Made by a program: the position numbers and the translations under genes. Source: a virus. Taken from it: a DNA stretch of 22,006 nucleotides. The DNA is taken from IMG/VR virus record IMGVR_UViG_3300007276_000350, positions 1 through 22,006 of that record; one strand, given 5' to 3'. The notes under the pieces were generated by a model. The model was given only the letters and a program-made list of their open reading frames with translations, was not told where the DNA came from and did no database searches. Below are positions 1-11,000 of this stretch, in pieces (positions within the stretch are counted from its first letter, which is position 1; each line of letters opens with the position of its first letter).

Positions 1-490
1 AGGTAGCTGAAATAGCCACATCAGTCAAATCCGACATAGTAAGAGTTGTTCCGTTAATTATGTGAAGAATGGTTTGACCACTAGAATATCCAGTGCCTGT
101 AACAACCATGCCTTGACGTAAATCTGTAGTGTCGTTCACTGTCAAAGTTGGTAGGCTGAACCCGCTAGACCCGCCAGATACATAACTACGCTCGACAACA
201 GCGTCGGCAATTGCGGACATCGTGATTTGTGTAGAGCTATCTACACTCACAATTGACTGAGCACTTCTGTACCCAGCACCAGTGGCTTGTTGTCCAGGTA
301 CTAGTCCAGTGGTGTCATCCACGACTAAATTGACATCCAATATACCAGTTGTTCCGTCAGCGATAACATGGATAGCTGCGCCATCCTGAACCGTAGCAGC
401 AGAATAGTTGTCGCCAAACACTTTATTCACAAGTGTTGCGATAGTATTGTACTCACTAGCGTTTACTGTATTACCTTGGTTGACAGCCAT
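1..490 (-). CDS. Tail/fibre-type virion protein, N-terminal 163 residues (runs off left edge)
   Basis: The frame opens with ATG at 490, only 2 nt after the TAA of the upstream fibre gene, and stays open to the window edge, so the C-terminus is missing. An AGGGA about 10 nt upstream may serve as ribosome binding site. The N-terminus (MAVNQGNTVNASEYNTIATL) resembles the short leader seen in many T4-like marine phage tail proteins (inference from memory). From residue 55 there are two copies of a beta-rich unit with a 61-residue period: residues 55-96 and 116-157 share the pattern V-(D/N)-D-T-T-x-L-x-x-G, T-G-x-G-Y-x-S-x-Q-x-I and T-M-S. Such repeats usually build elongated beta structures in fibres. 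The position after a tail fibre-like gene supports a peripheral baseplate or fibre role. The exact family is not recognised. Confidence 0.75.
   Translation of the reverse strand, partial: MAVNQGNTVNASEYNTIATLVNKVFGDNYSAATVQDGAAIHVIADGTTGILDVNLVVDDTTGLVPGQQATGAGYRSAQSIVSVDSSTQITMSAIADAVVERSYVSGGSSGFSLPTLTVNDTTDLRQGMVVTGTGYSSGQTILHIINGTTLTMSDLTDVAISAT
22..328 (-). repeat. Two protein-level repeats, 61-residue period
   Basis: Residues 55-96 and 116-157 of the edge gene align without gaps through the DDTT/NDTT, TGxGYxSxQ and (I/L)TMS positions. The repeat is clear in protein but diverged in DNA, so it is an old duplication. More copies may lie beyond the left edge. Confidence 0.7.
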
Positions 491-492
491 TT

Positions 493-1407
493 TTACTTTG
501 TCCCTACGACTATCTCTATTGTTCCGGTGCTCTCGACTAGATGATCCTCTAGTGCTCTACCGATTATGGCTCTGTAATCTAGCACATCTGTCATATAGGC
601 TGACTTAGCATGACCAGGAACATTACTAGTAACTAGTCTTTCTCCCTTGAGTATTCTGCCGACTACCTTACAAGGAACACGTCCAGCAAGCGCAACATAT
701 GGATGACTGTCATCTGTACCAGCTGAGCTATTCATTTCAAATGCTGGCGCGGTAGAGATTACACCAAATACATCAGTATCGTTTTGTTGTAGTGTTTGTG
801 TTATTTCTGCTGAACCACCAATCTTTACAACTGTTCCTGGTTCTAATACCTTATCAGCGGCATAACGTTCCGCGAGATCGGCGTACTCAGCACTAGTAGC
901 GGTGCCTCTGAACTTATAGTTATTAGTGGTATTCATATTGATACCAGCCTGGATTGTGGGGAACTGTGTATCAAGCCGAGTTACACCATCCTCTAGAAAT
1001 TCACTAGCAGCAGGCGTCCATGAGGTAGTGTCATCAACCGTGATTGTTACAATCACATCATCAACAATATTTTCGATTGTTTTATGAAGAATGTCCTGTG
1101 TGTCTAAACGATTTCTTACTTCGATTCTTGTGTTTCCTGTAAACCCAATCACATACCATTTTCCAGTATCGTGAATTTTTACCTGATTCGTAGAGCTGTC
1201 GTACCATTGCTGACCGTCTACTGGATTAACGGGCTCAACTCCAGAAGAGAAATTCTCCAAAAGATGTAGAAGATTTTCGTTAGAATATTCTCCGATGTTT
1301 GAAGAATTTTTACCAAGCAACACAAGACTTGTGCTTGTATCTAGTGTGCCGTCTGCGATGATGATATTAGGCTTACTCGCATCTGAATAGTTTATGTTAT
1401 ATGGCAT
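493..1407 (-). CDS. Tail fibre-like virion protein, 304 aa
   Basis: Two regions are visible. Residues about 15-88 form a fibre N-terminal type domain with an IIIADGTLDTSTSLVLLGKN core, then a conserved P-V-D-G-Q-Q-W-Y-D segment and K-W-Y-V-I. This pattern is common in phage tail fibre and collar proteins. Residues about 166-304 form a second module (TATSAEYADLAERYAAD, EPGTVVKIGG, then VFGVIST, VALAGRVPCKVVGRILKGERL, IIGRALED). It is often found at the C-terminus of phage tail and spike proteins and somewhat recalls Peptidase_G2-type C-terminal domains, but I do not see enough to claim autocleavage. The start ATG at 1407 has a strong AAGGA 6 nt upstream, and the gene is followed 2 nt later by the next one. 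The likely role is host-surface binding or fibre attachment at the baseplate rim. Confidence 0.8.
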   Translation of the reverse strand: MPYNINYSDASKPNIIIADGTLDTSTSLVLLGKNSSNIGEYSNENLLHLLENFSSGVEPVNPVDGQQWYDSSTNQVKIHDTGKWYVIGFTGNTRIEVRNRLDTQDILHKTIENIVDDVIVTITVDDTTSWTPAASEFLEDGVTRLDTQFPTIQAGINMNTTNNYKFRGTATSAEYADLAERYAADKVLEPGTVVKIGGSAEITQTLQQNDTDVFGVISTAPAFEMNSSAGTDDSHPYVALAGRVPCKVVGRILKGERLVTSNVPGHAKSAYMTDVLDYRAIIGRALEDHLVESTGTIEIVVGTK

Positions 1408-1413
1408 ATTGTT

Positions 1414-1418
1414 TCCTT
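1414..1418 (-). promoter_or_regulatory. Ribosome binding site AAGGA
   Basis: AAGGA lies 6 nt upstream of the ATG at 1407, in the short gap after the stop of the 198-aa gene. It fixes the start of the fibre-like protein. Confidence 0.75.
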
Positions 1419-1420
1419 CG

Positions 1421-2017
1421 TTATGTTCCGAGTGTTGTCTTTATTCTTATCGTATATGTTATTTGAATCTGTTGAGCAGATTCTTTTGTTCTAGGCACAA
1501 AGATAACATGAGTTAGCATCTCGCCATTTGCGTTGTACACTGCGACTTCGTCGAAGATATAGTCCGCACTATTCCCCACATCAGTAGTGTCTTCGCCAGT
1601 AGGATAACCTGTCGCAACAAGGCAAGTAATAGTCACATCACTATAATCTGTATTAGATGTATGTGATACCACTACCTGGTTATCGCTTGACTGGGTGACT
1701 GTATCATCTACTGTTTGTTTATATGTTTGATTATACAGTGCGCCACTGGTAATGTCCGTGTTTGTTGTTTTATACGTAATGTTGCCATCACTATCTATGA
1801 GTGTGCCGCCATTACCGAATCTGATATTCGAGATTACATAAGATCCAGAAGTTCCAGCATTGTTTGCCAATAGATTAGCAATAGTAACACTCATGTTTTC
1901 AAAGTTAATAGCATTTCTCTTAGAAAGAATGACCTCGCCAGTATCCGGGTCAATAATCTTAATATGACCTTCGATACTTAATCTAGAATTTTCGTTGTTT
2001 GTCAGATCCATTTTCAT
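1421..2017 (-). CDS. Virion structural protein in gp8-like position, 198 aa
   Basis: The N-terminus reads H-I-K-I-x-D-P-D-T-G-E-V-I-L-x-K-R-N-A-I-N-F-E-N-M-S, a motif recurring in marine T4-like phage structural proteins. The C-terminus (FDEVAVYNANGEML, then VIFVPRTK and a beta-strand-rich ending) has the form 'orientation-x-L-Y-x-x-x-G-E-x-L ... F-x-P-x-x-K' seen in several tail and baseplate proteins, loosely like the end of T4 gp8. This is the first gene after the giant gp7-position protein, where T4 has gene 8, but at 198 aa it is much shorter than T4 gp8 (334 aa) and orthology is not shown. Start choice is ambiguous between ATG 2017 and ATG 2011; both follow the same GGAATGA-rich leader. 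It probably has its own late promoter (2034-2041). Function: peripheral baseplate or fibre component, inferred. Confidence 0.7.
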   Translation of the reverse strand: MKMDLTNNENSRLSIEGHIKIIDPDTGEVILSKRNAINFENMSVTIANLLANNAGTSGSYVISNIRFGNGGTLIDSDGNITYKTTNTDITSGALYNQTYKQTVDDTVTQSSDNQVVVSHTSNTDYSDVTITCLVATGYPTGEDTTDVGNSADYIFDEVAVYNANGEMLTHVIFVPRTKESAQQIQITYTIRIKTTLGT

Positions 2018-2033
2018 TTCATTCCATTTTATA

Positions 2034-2041
2034 TATTTATT
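2034..2041 (-). promoter_or_regulatory. Probable late promoter, AATAAATA
   Basis: On the minus strand the octamer AATAAATA matches the T4 late consensus TATAAATA at 7 of 8 positions. It lies in the roughly 50-nt AT-rich gap after the giant gene, with 16 nt before the ATG at 2017, which leaves room for a start site and a short leader. Plain AT-richness could produce this by chance. Confidence 0.5.
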
Positions 2042-2068
2042 AAAAAATTAAACTCTACTTTATTCCCA

Positions 2069-5000
2069 TCAAGGAGTAACTATTCCTATCGAATATGTCT
2101 CGCTAATCTCTAATTTAGATGTTTCGTCGTGTGTTGGGTTTTCGTTAATCTTTCTCAGCTTAGTATGGAATGGTTTGATATCGTTAAAGAACCCTTCCAA
2201 CACATCTGTGTTCTGTGGCTGATAAAGTTTCGCGGTAGTATTCAACGGATACGAAATATCCATGGAAGTATATGTTGTCTTGAACGCAAAGTCACTAGTG
2301 GTGTTTTCTGTCACCGCTTGATGTAACCAACTAAACCATAGTTTATTATATAATTCTGGTTTTGTCAAGAACATTTTGTTTCTAACTTGCTCAATCAAAT
2401 GATATAATATGTTACTTGGATCGGAATCAAACCCAACAGAGTCAAACCCAGTTACATCAAACCCATGTCCATACTTATTTACGTTCCATAGTTCTTCACT
2501 AAATTCGATTGTTCCGTTCTTCTTCCATTCTAATACCCAGTCGTTATCAAGTCTGCGATATATAGCAGGTCTGGTCAATCCGTCACTATGAATAATGCTA
2601 CTCACGTAAACCAAATCACCATTCTGGTATGTTCCAGATATATTTTCTTCTCTAATATCTGTCAACGAGTCCACACGATAGTTGACAACAGTGTCAGTAT
2701 TAAACATATAATCCATATCGCCGGATGTGTTGTATGTGCGTTTTGTATAGTCAACATAATTCCAGAAATCTCTCGGGTTATATGTGACTTCACCCTCGAC
2801 GAAAGTTTGTCCAATATAATCTTCTAGATTAGGATATTCTGATACCATAACAATATCAGCAGTTATAGAATTAAATGCTTCAATGAAGTTCTGTCTTGCT
2901 TCTGATTTATTTCTGATAAGACTCTGAGCAGGTCTGGTCAAGTGACCAAATCTGTTATAAGGATGAAGCCTAATGTTAGGCAACAGAATAGGAGACAATA
3001 CATCAATGTCAGTTGCTTGAGTTTCTGCTGGTAATTCATAATCGTATATTCTTCTCCAGAATTCCTCAGTAGCATTAGGTGTGTTGCCAGTATTCACATC
3101 ACGTAGACTTATATAATAATCATTGCCACTTAGTACCACATCAGAAACACTGTATGTTGTTACCGCATCATACGAAGTATATGTGTATCTTTCACTATAA
3201 CGATTATAGCCAACAAGACTATCACGCATTTTGATATGTAGATATTCCGGTATTAGTTTTTTATTCTCTTTTTCTGAAAGTAACACATACTCACTATTAG
3301 TCAGCGTCTCGCTTTCATATTTCTGATTTACTTGAACAACGGAATTGTCACTAGTAAAGTTATACACATTCGAAAGAATTAACTCATCCGCTCCTGCTGC
3401 TGCTGCCCAAGAAATATCGAACGAAGACGGATTTGTCAACAATTCTCTCAACTGTGATACGTTGTAGTTACGATTATTAGCAGTTGTTGTTTTATTTTTA
3501 ACCCAGAAGTAATATGTTGTTTCAGTGCGGTTCTTGTCTGGATTGTAATATACAGACTCAGTCCACTGATATATGGTCTCATTATTTAGTTCATAACTGT
3601 ACGCTTCACCAGATGCTGTTTTACCATCCACGACGGCGCCATTTGTTACAAGAGTTTCCCATTCTTCTGGCAATGAAGGACTACGTGTCCATTCATAAAT
3701 GTCTATACTTGCGCCATCAAACAATCTACCCCAATGTGATCTCTTATAGTCAATATTTCCCTGCTCATAGTTCAGATAAACAGCGGATCTAAGATCCCAC
3801 CAGCGCTCATCAACATGGGAATCTTTCCATGCGTTATCCGTTACAATACTGCCGCTAGCATTATTGAAGTTATAGATAGCAATGTCATTGGTAGATTTAT
3901 AATCTATTTCTCTCTCGGCAAATCCTGGAATGATTCCTTTGAATGGGTCAAAGATTTCAATGTTATTGATATACGTTTGGTTCTCTGCGTCGAATATCTT
4001 AACATTTTCAATCAGGTCATTTCTTGCCTGGTCGTATGTTACTCGTACTTTTACCCAATCGCCGTAAGTATTGCCATCAGTCATTCCAAATCTGCCAGTC
4101 CAGCGATATACTGCTGGTCTGCCAAGGTCATCAGAGTTAACGAATGCGTAGATTGGACGAAGACTATTATTCTGTCTGAATCCTGCGAAGTTATATTTCG
4201 GAATGCTTAGTCCGTCTACTGTTGTGAATGAGTTATACTCAGACAACAGGCTATCAATCGTGTCGAAACGGACACTTCTCAGTGGATAAATATTGCCCAC
4301 GTTGCCTTCTTTTTCGATAAACTCATCAATGAAGAATCTTCTTTTATTGTTCGCATCGATCTCGACTACCTTGTGTATACCGTCAATTTTCGGAGTAGTA
4401 TTACTTCCTGTAATTAGAACATAGTCTCCGACTGTGAGGTTGTGAAGACTGTTTCCTTTGTTATTAGTTACATCAGAGGCAAGAGACACAGTAATCTCGG
4501 CGTTGTCTGCCTCTGTAATACCAGCACATGCTCGTGAAACATACATGCCGAAGTCCATCGACTGATGAACATCATAGCCAAAGTTGCCTAGCCCATCAAG
4601 ACTACTATCGTCTGCTACCCAGATACTAAACACGGCTGGATCATTTTCCAACTCTAAGAATACTTGAATCTCGTCGCCATTCTCAGAACGAATAGCCTGG
4701 AATGTATTGCTAACAACGGTCTGAGACGCTGTGTATGTATTGGATTGTAAACCAACCACACTGTTAATCGTGCCTGGACCAATATATAATGTACTAGCAG
4801 TGCTAGTAATTTTTAATCTGTTATTGGAATTGGCTGCTAAAATGCCACTTAATCCTTCTGCGTTGATTAGACTAACAATGTCATCAATGTCGTTGGTTGA
4901 ACTAGTTGACGATACGTTAGATGTTGCTAGAATTGTTCCTGAAACAATTCCCAACGCGGTCAACGCAGTGCTCGAAGCATCGATTACGACCTGTGTAGAA

Positions 5001-8000
5001 TTACTTGATATTGTTAGGGTATTGTTCAAAGATGCCTGCGCACTAATGCCCGGTATTACCGCGGTGTTTATTTGAGAAACTATACTTGTTAAGTCGATAA
5101 TACCCGCAGTCGGCACAGCGATACCTGTACTCACAACTGTTTCGCCAACAATAGGAAAGCCAAGTGTGGTATTCAATGTACCCTCGCCTATGATTAGTGT
5201 CGCGGCAGTAGAAGTGTCCACATTTGTTTTAGTTATTTTCAATTGATTGCTGCTGTTACTCGCAACAATATTAGGAATAGCCGCTGCTGTAATTTTCTGA
5301 ATGGTAGCAGCAAGATTATACACTCTGTTAGTTGATTGTGATGCGACTACTGTGCTAGAACTAAAGACAGTCGTAAGATTAGCAGCAAGCCAAATCGATA
5401 CATCATCTATATATGTCCCAGCTTCCATATCTGTTTGTGCCGCTGTACTATCTTGCGGAGCAACTGTTTCTGTTCCAGCAATCACAAGTGTAGGACTATA
5501 TACAGTTCCTTGTAAGCTATTAATAATATTAACATCATTGGTAATCAATGCGTCGATTTCTGCCTCATAGGCTGGTGTTCCACGCTCAGTCAACAAGAAA
5601 GTAATATCCAATCCAGCAACACTAGTAGCAAAGTAAGAAGCAAGGAATGCGCCCCATGTACCAGAAGGATATACCAATCTTAGTGCCTCGATTGCGTTTA
5701 TGCGTGCTACTGTTAATGAACCATTGATAACATCCAGCAATGCTGATTCGGCATTGATATTGTTATTATCTATGTCATTAAACGTTATCGTTGTTCCGTC
5801 TACGATGAGTGTGCCGCCTGGCGTTGATACAACGGGATTAACTACATCGTCACCTGTTGAGGTAGGCGAATCATACACGATAACATCAGAAATATTAGCG
5901 AAAGTCACGGTTACCAACTCATTGTCATCAGAAGCGATGACCAACGTAGTGTTCTGAGCAAGCACGGGATTAACTTCGGTTCCAGATATGGCTATAGGAT
6001 TATAATTTGTAGTCGTTGTTGTATTCACGATATTGATTGTCGTGGCTGTTCCCGAAGATTCGCCTATAATGAATGTGCCGCCGGCTTTACTGATGATCGG
6101 CAATACCGCGGTACCAACAACGTCAATAGGATTATTTGGTCTTGTTATTCCTGTTGCTCCAGAAGAGTCAACCATCTGGAATACGCTGCCTTGATAAATC
6201 ACTTTGTCGCCGAACTTATAGGATGTTTTGTTATCCCATTGTCCTATAGACTGCCATTCGCCAGAGAAGTCATACGCATCTTTTACTTCTGTCGGGAATT
6301 GAACAAAATCATCTCTGTTTAGTACACGATAGTCTGCCTCAGTAAGTAGTGGCAAGCCTGCGTCACTAAAGTCATTCTCTACAAGAGTCAAATCAGCAAA
6401 GGTTGTTGACGTAGTATTATTGTATTGTTTCGGTGCTCGTGTTTGGAAATTATTTCCTGCCGTACCGGTGACCAATAGATTACTGTTTGAATCCACATCA
6501 ACCACAAAGTCAGTCAGAACGTCATTGCGAATTCCATCTGTAAATCTAATCGGCTGAGGGTTTGTTTTAACTAAGTCACGGGTTAATACAAATTCCAATG
6601 TTTCATTCGAACGTGTATCGCCATAATCAGCAGTTCTAATTGCCCAATCTTCGTGTAGGGTGACATCAGCAACGGTATCATATAACGCAGTTGTGCGCAG
6701 TAATGCGTTAAGAGCATTCTCTGTGCCACTATACTTGTATGTACCTTTAACAAAATTCCACACTGTGTCGTCATCTAATGTCAGACTATCTGCCCATGCT
6801 GGACGATTGTATCCCACATTAAAGCGGGCTACGTCAAGCATTTGTTGATTTGACAATGTATTGCCAGGTCCATAATACTGGTCTAGTTCTCTTGCTACCG
6901 TGTCGAAGTTATTAACAATTCTGTCGCCAGTAACTACGAAGCCAGGAGCATATAGTTTGCCGTTCCAGTCTTTTGTTCTAGTGCCTCTCCAAGTAATACG
7001 ATCTCGCAGGTTACCCATCGCTGGCTGATAAACTACATCATTAAACAAACTTTCGTTGTCGAATACGATAACGTGCTCTAATTCTACTGTGTAGAATCTT
7101 ATACCATGGATGATTGTGTCGTTGTCTTTTCTTTCCATTACCGTGTTAATACCAGTGCTGGTTTCAATATTTCTACTGATTAGCACCTTATCATTGGAGA
7201 TTAATTTTCCATCAGCATCTACCAGATTGTATGCGCCATCATATTTTGTTGATAGGCTGTCATAATATCCCAACGTAGGCTCAGTTATCTCTAGTCTAGA
7301 GGTATCTGGCTTAGCGAATACATAATCGCCCGCTGCTGCTGTAGCATTCCATTCAACAAATTTCTGTGCCTCTGCTGCCCACGCGGCTGTTTTCCAACCC
7401 TGTGCCAATAGATATTTCTCGTAGCCTAGAATGAAATTATAAACTGCCTGTGTGTCGTCTAACACACTACTATAAGCCAATTGAGTAGCCGTGGTGTCGT
7501 ATTTACTGTAATTGTAATACAGTTTATTATTAATGTCAACCGCAATCTTGCTAGAAGTAGTTATAGGAGCATAATAACTAAATGTCTGTCCTACATTGTC
7601 CATTCCTGATACAGAAAAGCCCTGTGCTAATTTCGTAATTTTTACCGAACTAAAGAATTTTTCATCTTTTGGTTGACTTGTGTAAAGAATTGTTGTATGA
7701 CTGTCTGCTGGATAATAAACACGACCCTTATCGTGGCTACTTTCCAATATAAAGTTTTGATCGTTGTTGACAAAGCCAGAAGCCTTAACAATAGGAGAAT
7801 ATCCCATATTATTAAATCTTTCAACCAATGTGTCAACCGGTGTGTTATTATATTTGGCAAATTCAACTATAGCATTACCCATGCCGCCGAAGTATCTTGT
7901 TGCTCCAGCAATCGTAGTAACATTGAATGTCGCATTGCCTTCGCTTGTTACGATAGTCGGTCTTCCCGTGAAGTTGCCACCTGGATTGTCGATTGATACT

Positions 8001-11000
8001 GCTGCCATTGTGCCGTTATTAACATGGGCGGTAACAGTTGCGTCATCACCAAAGTTACTGAATACTGTCAATACTGGCGCGGTCGCATAAGTGCCGCCAT
8101 TTGTTACAGTAATAGTACTAAGAATGTTGTCAGCGAACGGCAAATATGTGAAGTTTGCGTTCTTATTATTTCCTAAGTTCTTTGTGTCTTTGAAGTAATG
8201 CTGTACAGTATCTATATCAGGATTCGAAATTATGCTTCTGGTAAGACTTCTGAAATATGTATTGATAGTCCACAATGGCTGTAATTTCATTAGTGTACTA
8301 AACAAGTTAATTTTATACTCGCTACTATTTCTCCATGATGATTCGATTGGACCTAAATCTCCAAATACAAAGTCTTTTGATGCTTCAACACTTACAGGAG
8401 CAGTAACAACGGCTGCCGCAACAGGATCAAGCAATACATTAGTGATATCAACTAGTGTGTTAGTATCCCAATCATAGTTTGTGTATGCGTAATCTATACT
8501 ATATTTCGGTGTATCTGCTGGATTGTTATAGTGTCCAGTTTTCAATGCTGTGATCAGTGCTGCTTTCTTATTGACATCTGTCCAGTCATAATATACTATC
8601 CACCATGTTGGTTGTGTGTTGTAGCCAAACATCTCCCATGGATGAGTGTGTGGTCTATCAGTATTAAAGTAGTATGTGTACACGCCTTTCCAGCCGCCAA
8701 TGCCTGGTCCTACACTACTGTAGTTCCAAGTAAACTTATCGCCGGCATCGTAATAAGACGCGGAGTTTAGTACGGTAACACTATTTCTAGTTTTCCATCT
8801 ATTGAAGTCATCACGCATAGCGTTGGACATGTCATCCCAAGAATAACTGGTGCTGCGATGTGCTGTAGGCATTATTGTTTTATAATCAACTACCGTGTTA
8901 AGGGCATCTGATAGATTGTTTTCTATTCTGGTATCAAGTTCCCAGATAGCGGCGTCAACGATATTAAATTCTGAACTATTTCTGTTATATAGTTCTGTGC
9001 CCATTCTAACATGAATACTGCCGTCATGTAACTGAAGCGCATCTGTGTATGTGCCAACAGTAGGAGCAACAAAGTCATCCTGACCAGTGATATATCCAGC
9101 ATCAATATAAAAATTAGATAACTGGCTTAGTTTAGTAGGTCGTACCAGACCCATCTTCGCTGCGCTTGGTGGGATAAAGCTGCTGCTATTTTGTGGATAC
9201 CAACGAATGTGGGCGTATGCTCTACTATCACCATCAAAGGTCACTGATGTATTAATTGTCACATTATAGTTTGTTAGTGTGTAATCGATGTCCTTGATCA
9301 ATGCTCTCCAACGAGCAACGCCATTGCCATCAACATCTTTTAGCCATAACTGAACATGGTTAACTGTGTCATCGAATGTGTTGATTGTTTGTGGCAATGA
9401 GAATACATTACTGTCGCCATCATACCAGTTTACATCTACACTTTCATAGCCATTATAAAATGCCATGTCACTTTGAGAAAAATCACTGTTGCGATTCTTG
9501 CCTAGATTCATTTCTCTTAGAGCACGATCAACCAACTCATATACTGGAATACTAGTATCTGTTGTGTTGTGTAGCTGTTTTACTTTTTGAGTAAATTGTG
9601 ACTTAAATCTATTATATCGCTGTGACACAAACCGTAGACTACTGAATGGATTAGAATCAGTGTTGCTGAGTGTTTGGGTTAGTAACTCTGTACTAAACGC
9701 CTGCTGCCTAATCGTGCCGCCAAATTGGTTCAACATCGGTAATGCTGTATAGTTGTTTGTACCAAAAAAGCTGTCACTAAAGCCAGGAATAGAAGTCATC
9801 TGACTTTTGATATGGTGCTGTAGGTCACTATATTCTACTGTTGTCACAAGCTCGTTCTGTGGATTAAGAATATGAGTATCAGCAGGTAAAAAAGAACCCT
9901 GTGCGGAGCTAGTTAATTTGCCATCAGTGTGCCAGGTAACATCAACCACATCATCAGCAGCAAAATCATGCGTGATGGTTAAGTGATTGTCCGAGATAAC
10001 ATAAGCAGTCTCTGGCAGAACAGTGTCGCCACTGTCATTTCTAATAGTCACATCAACATTGTATTCTTTAATATCGGACAGACTGATCCATCCTGTATCT
10101 ACTCCGGGAAGAGTATATTTTATAAGAGCATCGGTAACAGTTCCATCAAGAGATATCGTGAACTCATTATCAATAGCTGGGCTGCGAGTAAGTCCAGGAA
10201 TATTATTGCCAGAGACATCCTTAAATTGTAGGTCATCACTATCAAATACAGTCTTGAATGTATAAGTCTTGTTTCTTGCCATAAACAACACCGGATTAGT
10301 TCCGTTCACTCTGTTGAATGTAGTGACAGAATTTTGATTACTGTGTGTATGGAATTCTAGTTCGCTACCTTTACTCAACACACGAAAGCTGTCGTAATTA
10401 TGGACATCGTTCGTGCCAAGATCGACAATCATTGAGTCACTAGGGGTACCGAAGATATTCTGGTAGTGTCTTCTTACCGGCTGTCCGCCACGTACTTCAG
10501 TCCAGTTATTTGTAAATTTGCCAGTATTGATGTTCTTGAAGTAATAGAAGCCGGCAATTTCAAATTCATTTGATACACTTGAGTTTGATAAGTTAACATT
10601 TGTATTGACTTTGTTGTATGCGTATCTTATACTGCCACTGCCCAATGTAAATTCAAAACCTGGGTTGTTGCCATACTCGGCATACTTTGGCTTAAAGCCA
10701 AGCGCAAAATCATAGATTGACGATGTACTCTTGCTGTAATCAAAGATTGGATCACCGGCAAAACTGCTGTTTGGATAAACAGCGGCGTCATCTAATTTAT
10801 TCAAATCTATATCGTATGCCTGAAATAACATTCCTTCACTGCGATAGTCTTTTTGTTGTCCGTATACCCATGTAGTGTTATCCCAGTACCATTCACTGCC
10901 ACTCCATATATCATTTGGATATTCATCACCGAACACTTCGTTGTAACCAACTGTCACAACAATCTTGTCACCAGGGGTTAATGTTCCGCTGTCGTGTAAC

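Noticed and set aside
408-608. Short plus-strand frame with a hydrophobic, membrane-like translation
   Set aside because: It is antisense across the junction of two well-supported tail genes. Its Leu/Phe-rich look is explained by the complement of their codons.
2018-2068. Possible terminator after the giant gene (AT-rich gap with a T run)
   Set aside because: No GC-containing stem precedes the T run, and the region is better explained as a late-promoter and leader segment.
3393-3410. GCT/CTG triplet run as a microsatellite
   Set aside because: Only about five triplets, coding for Ala residues in frame; too short to call a repeat locus.
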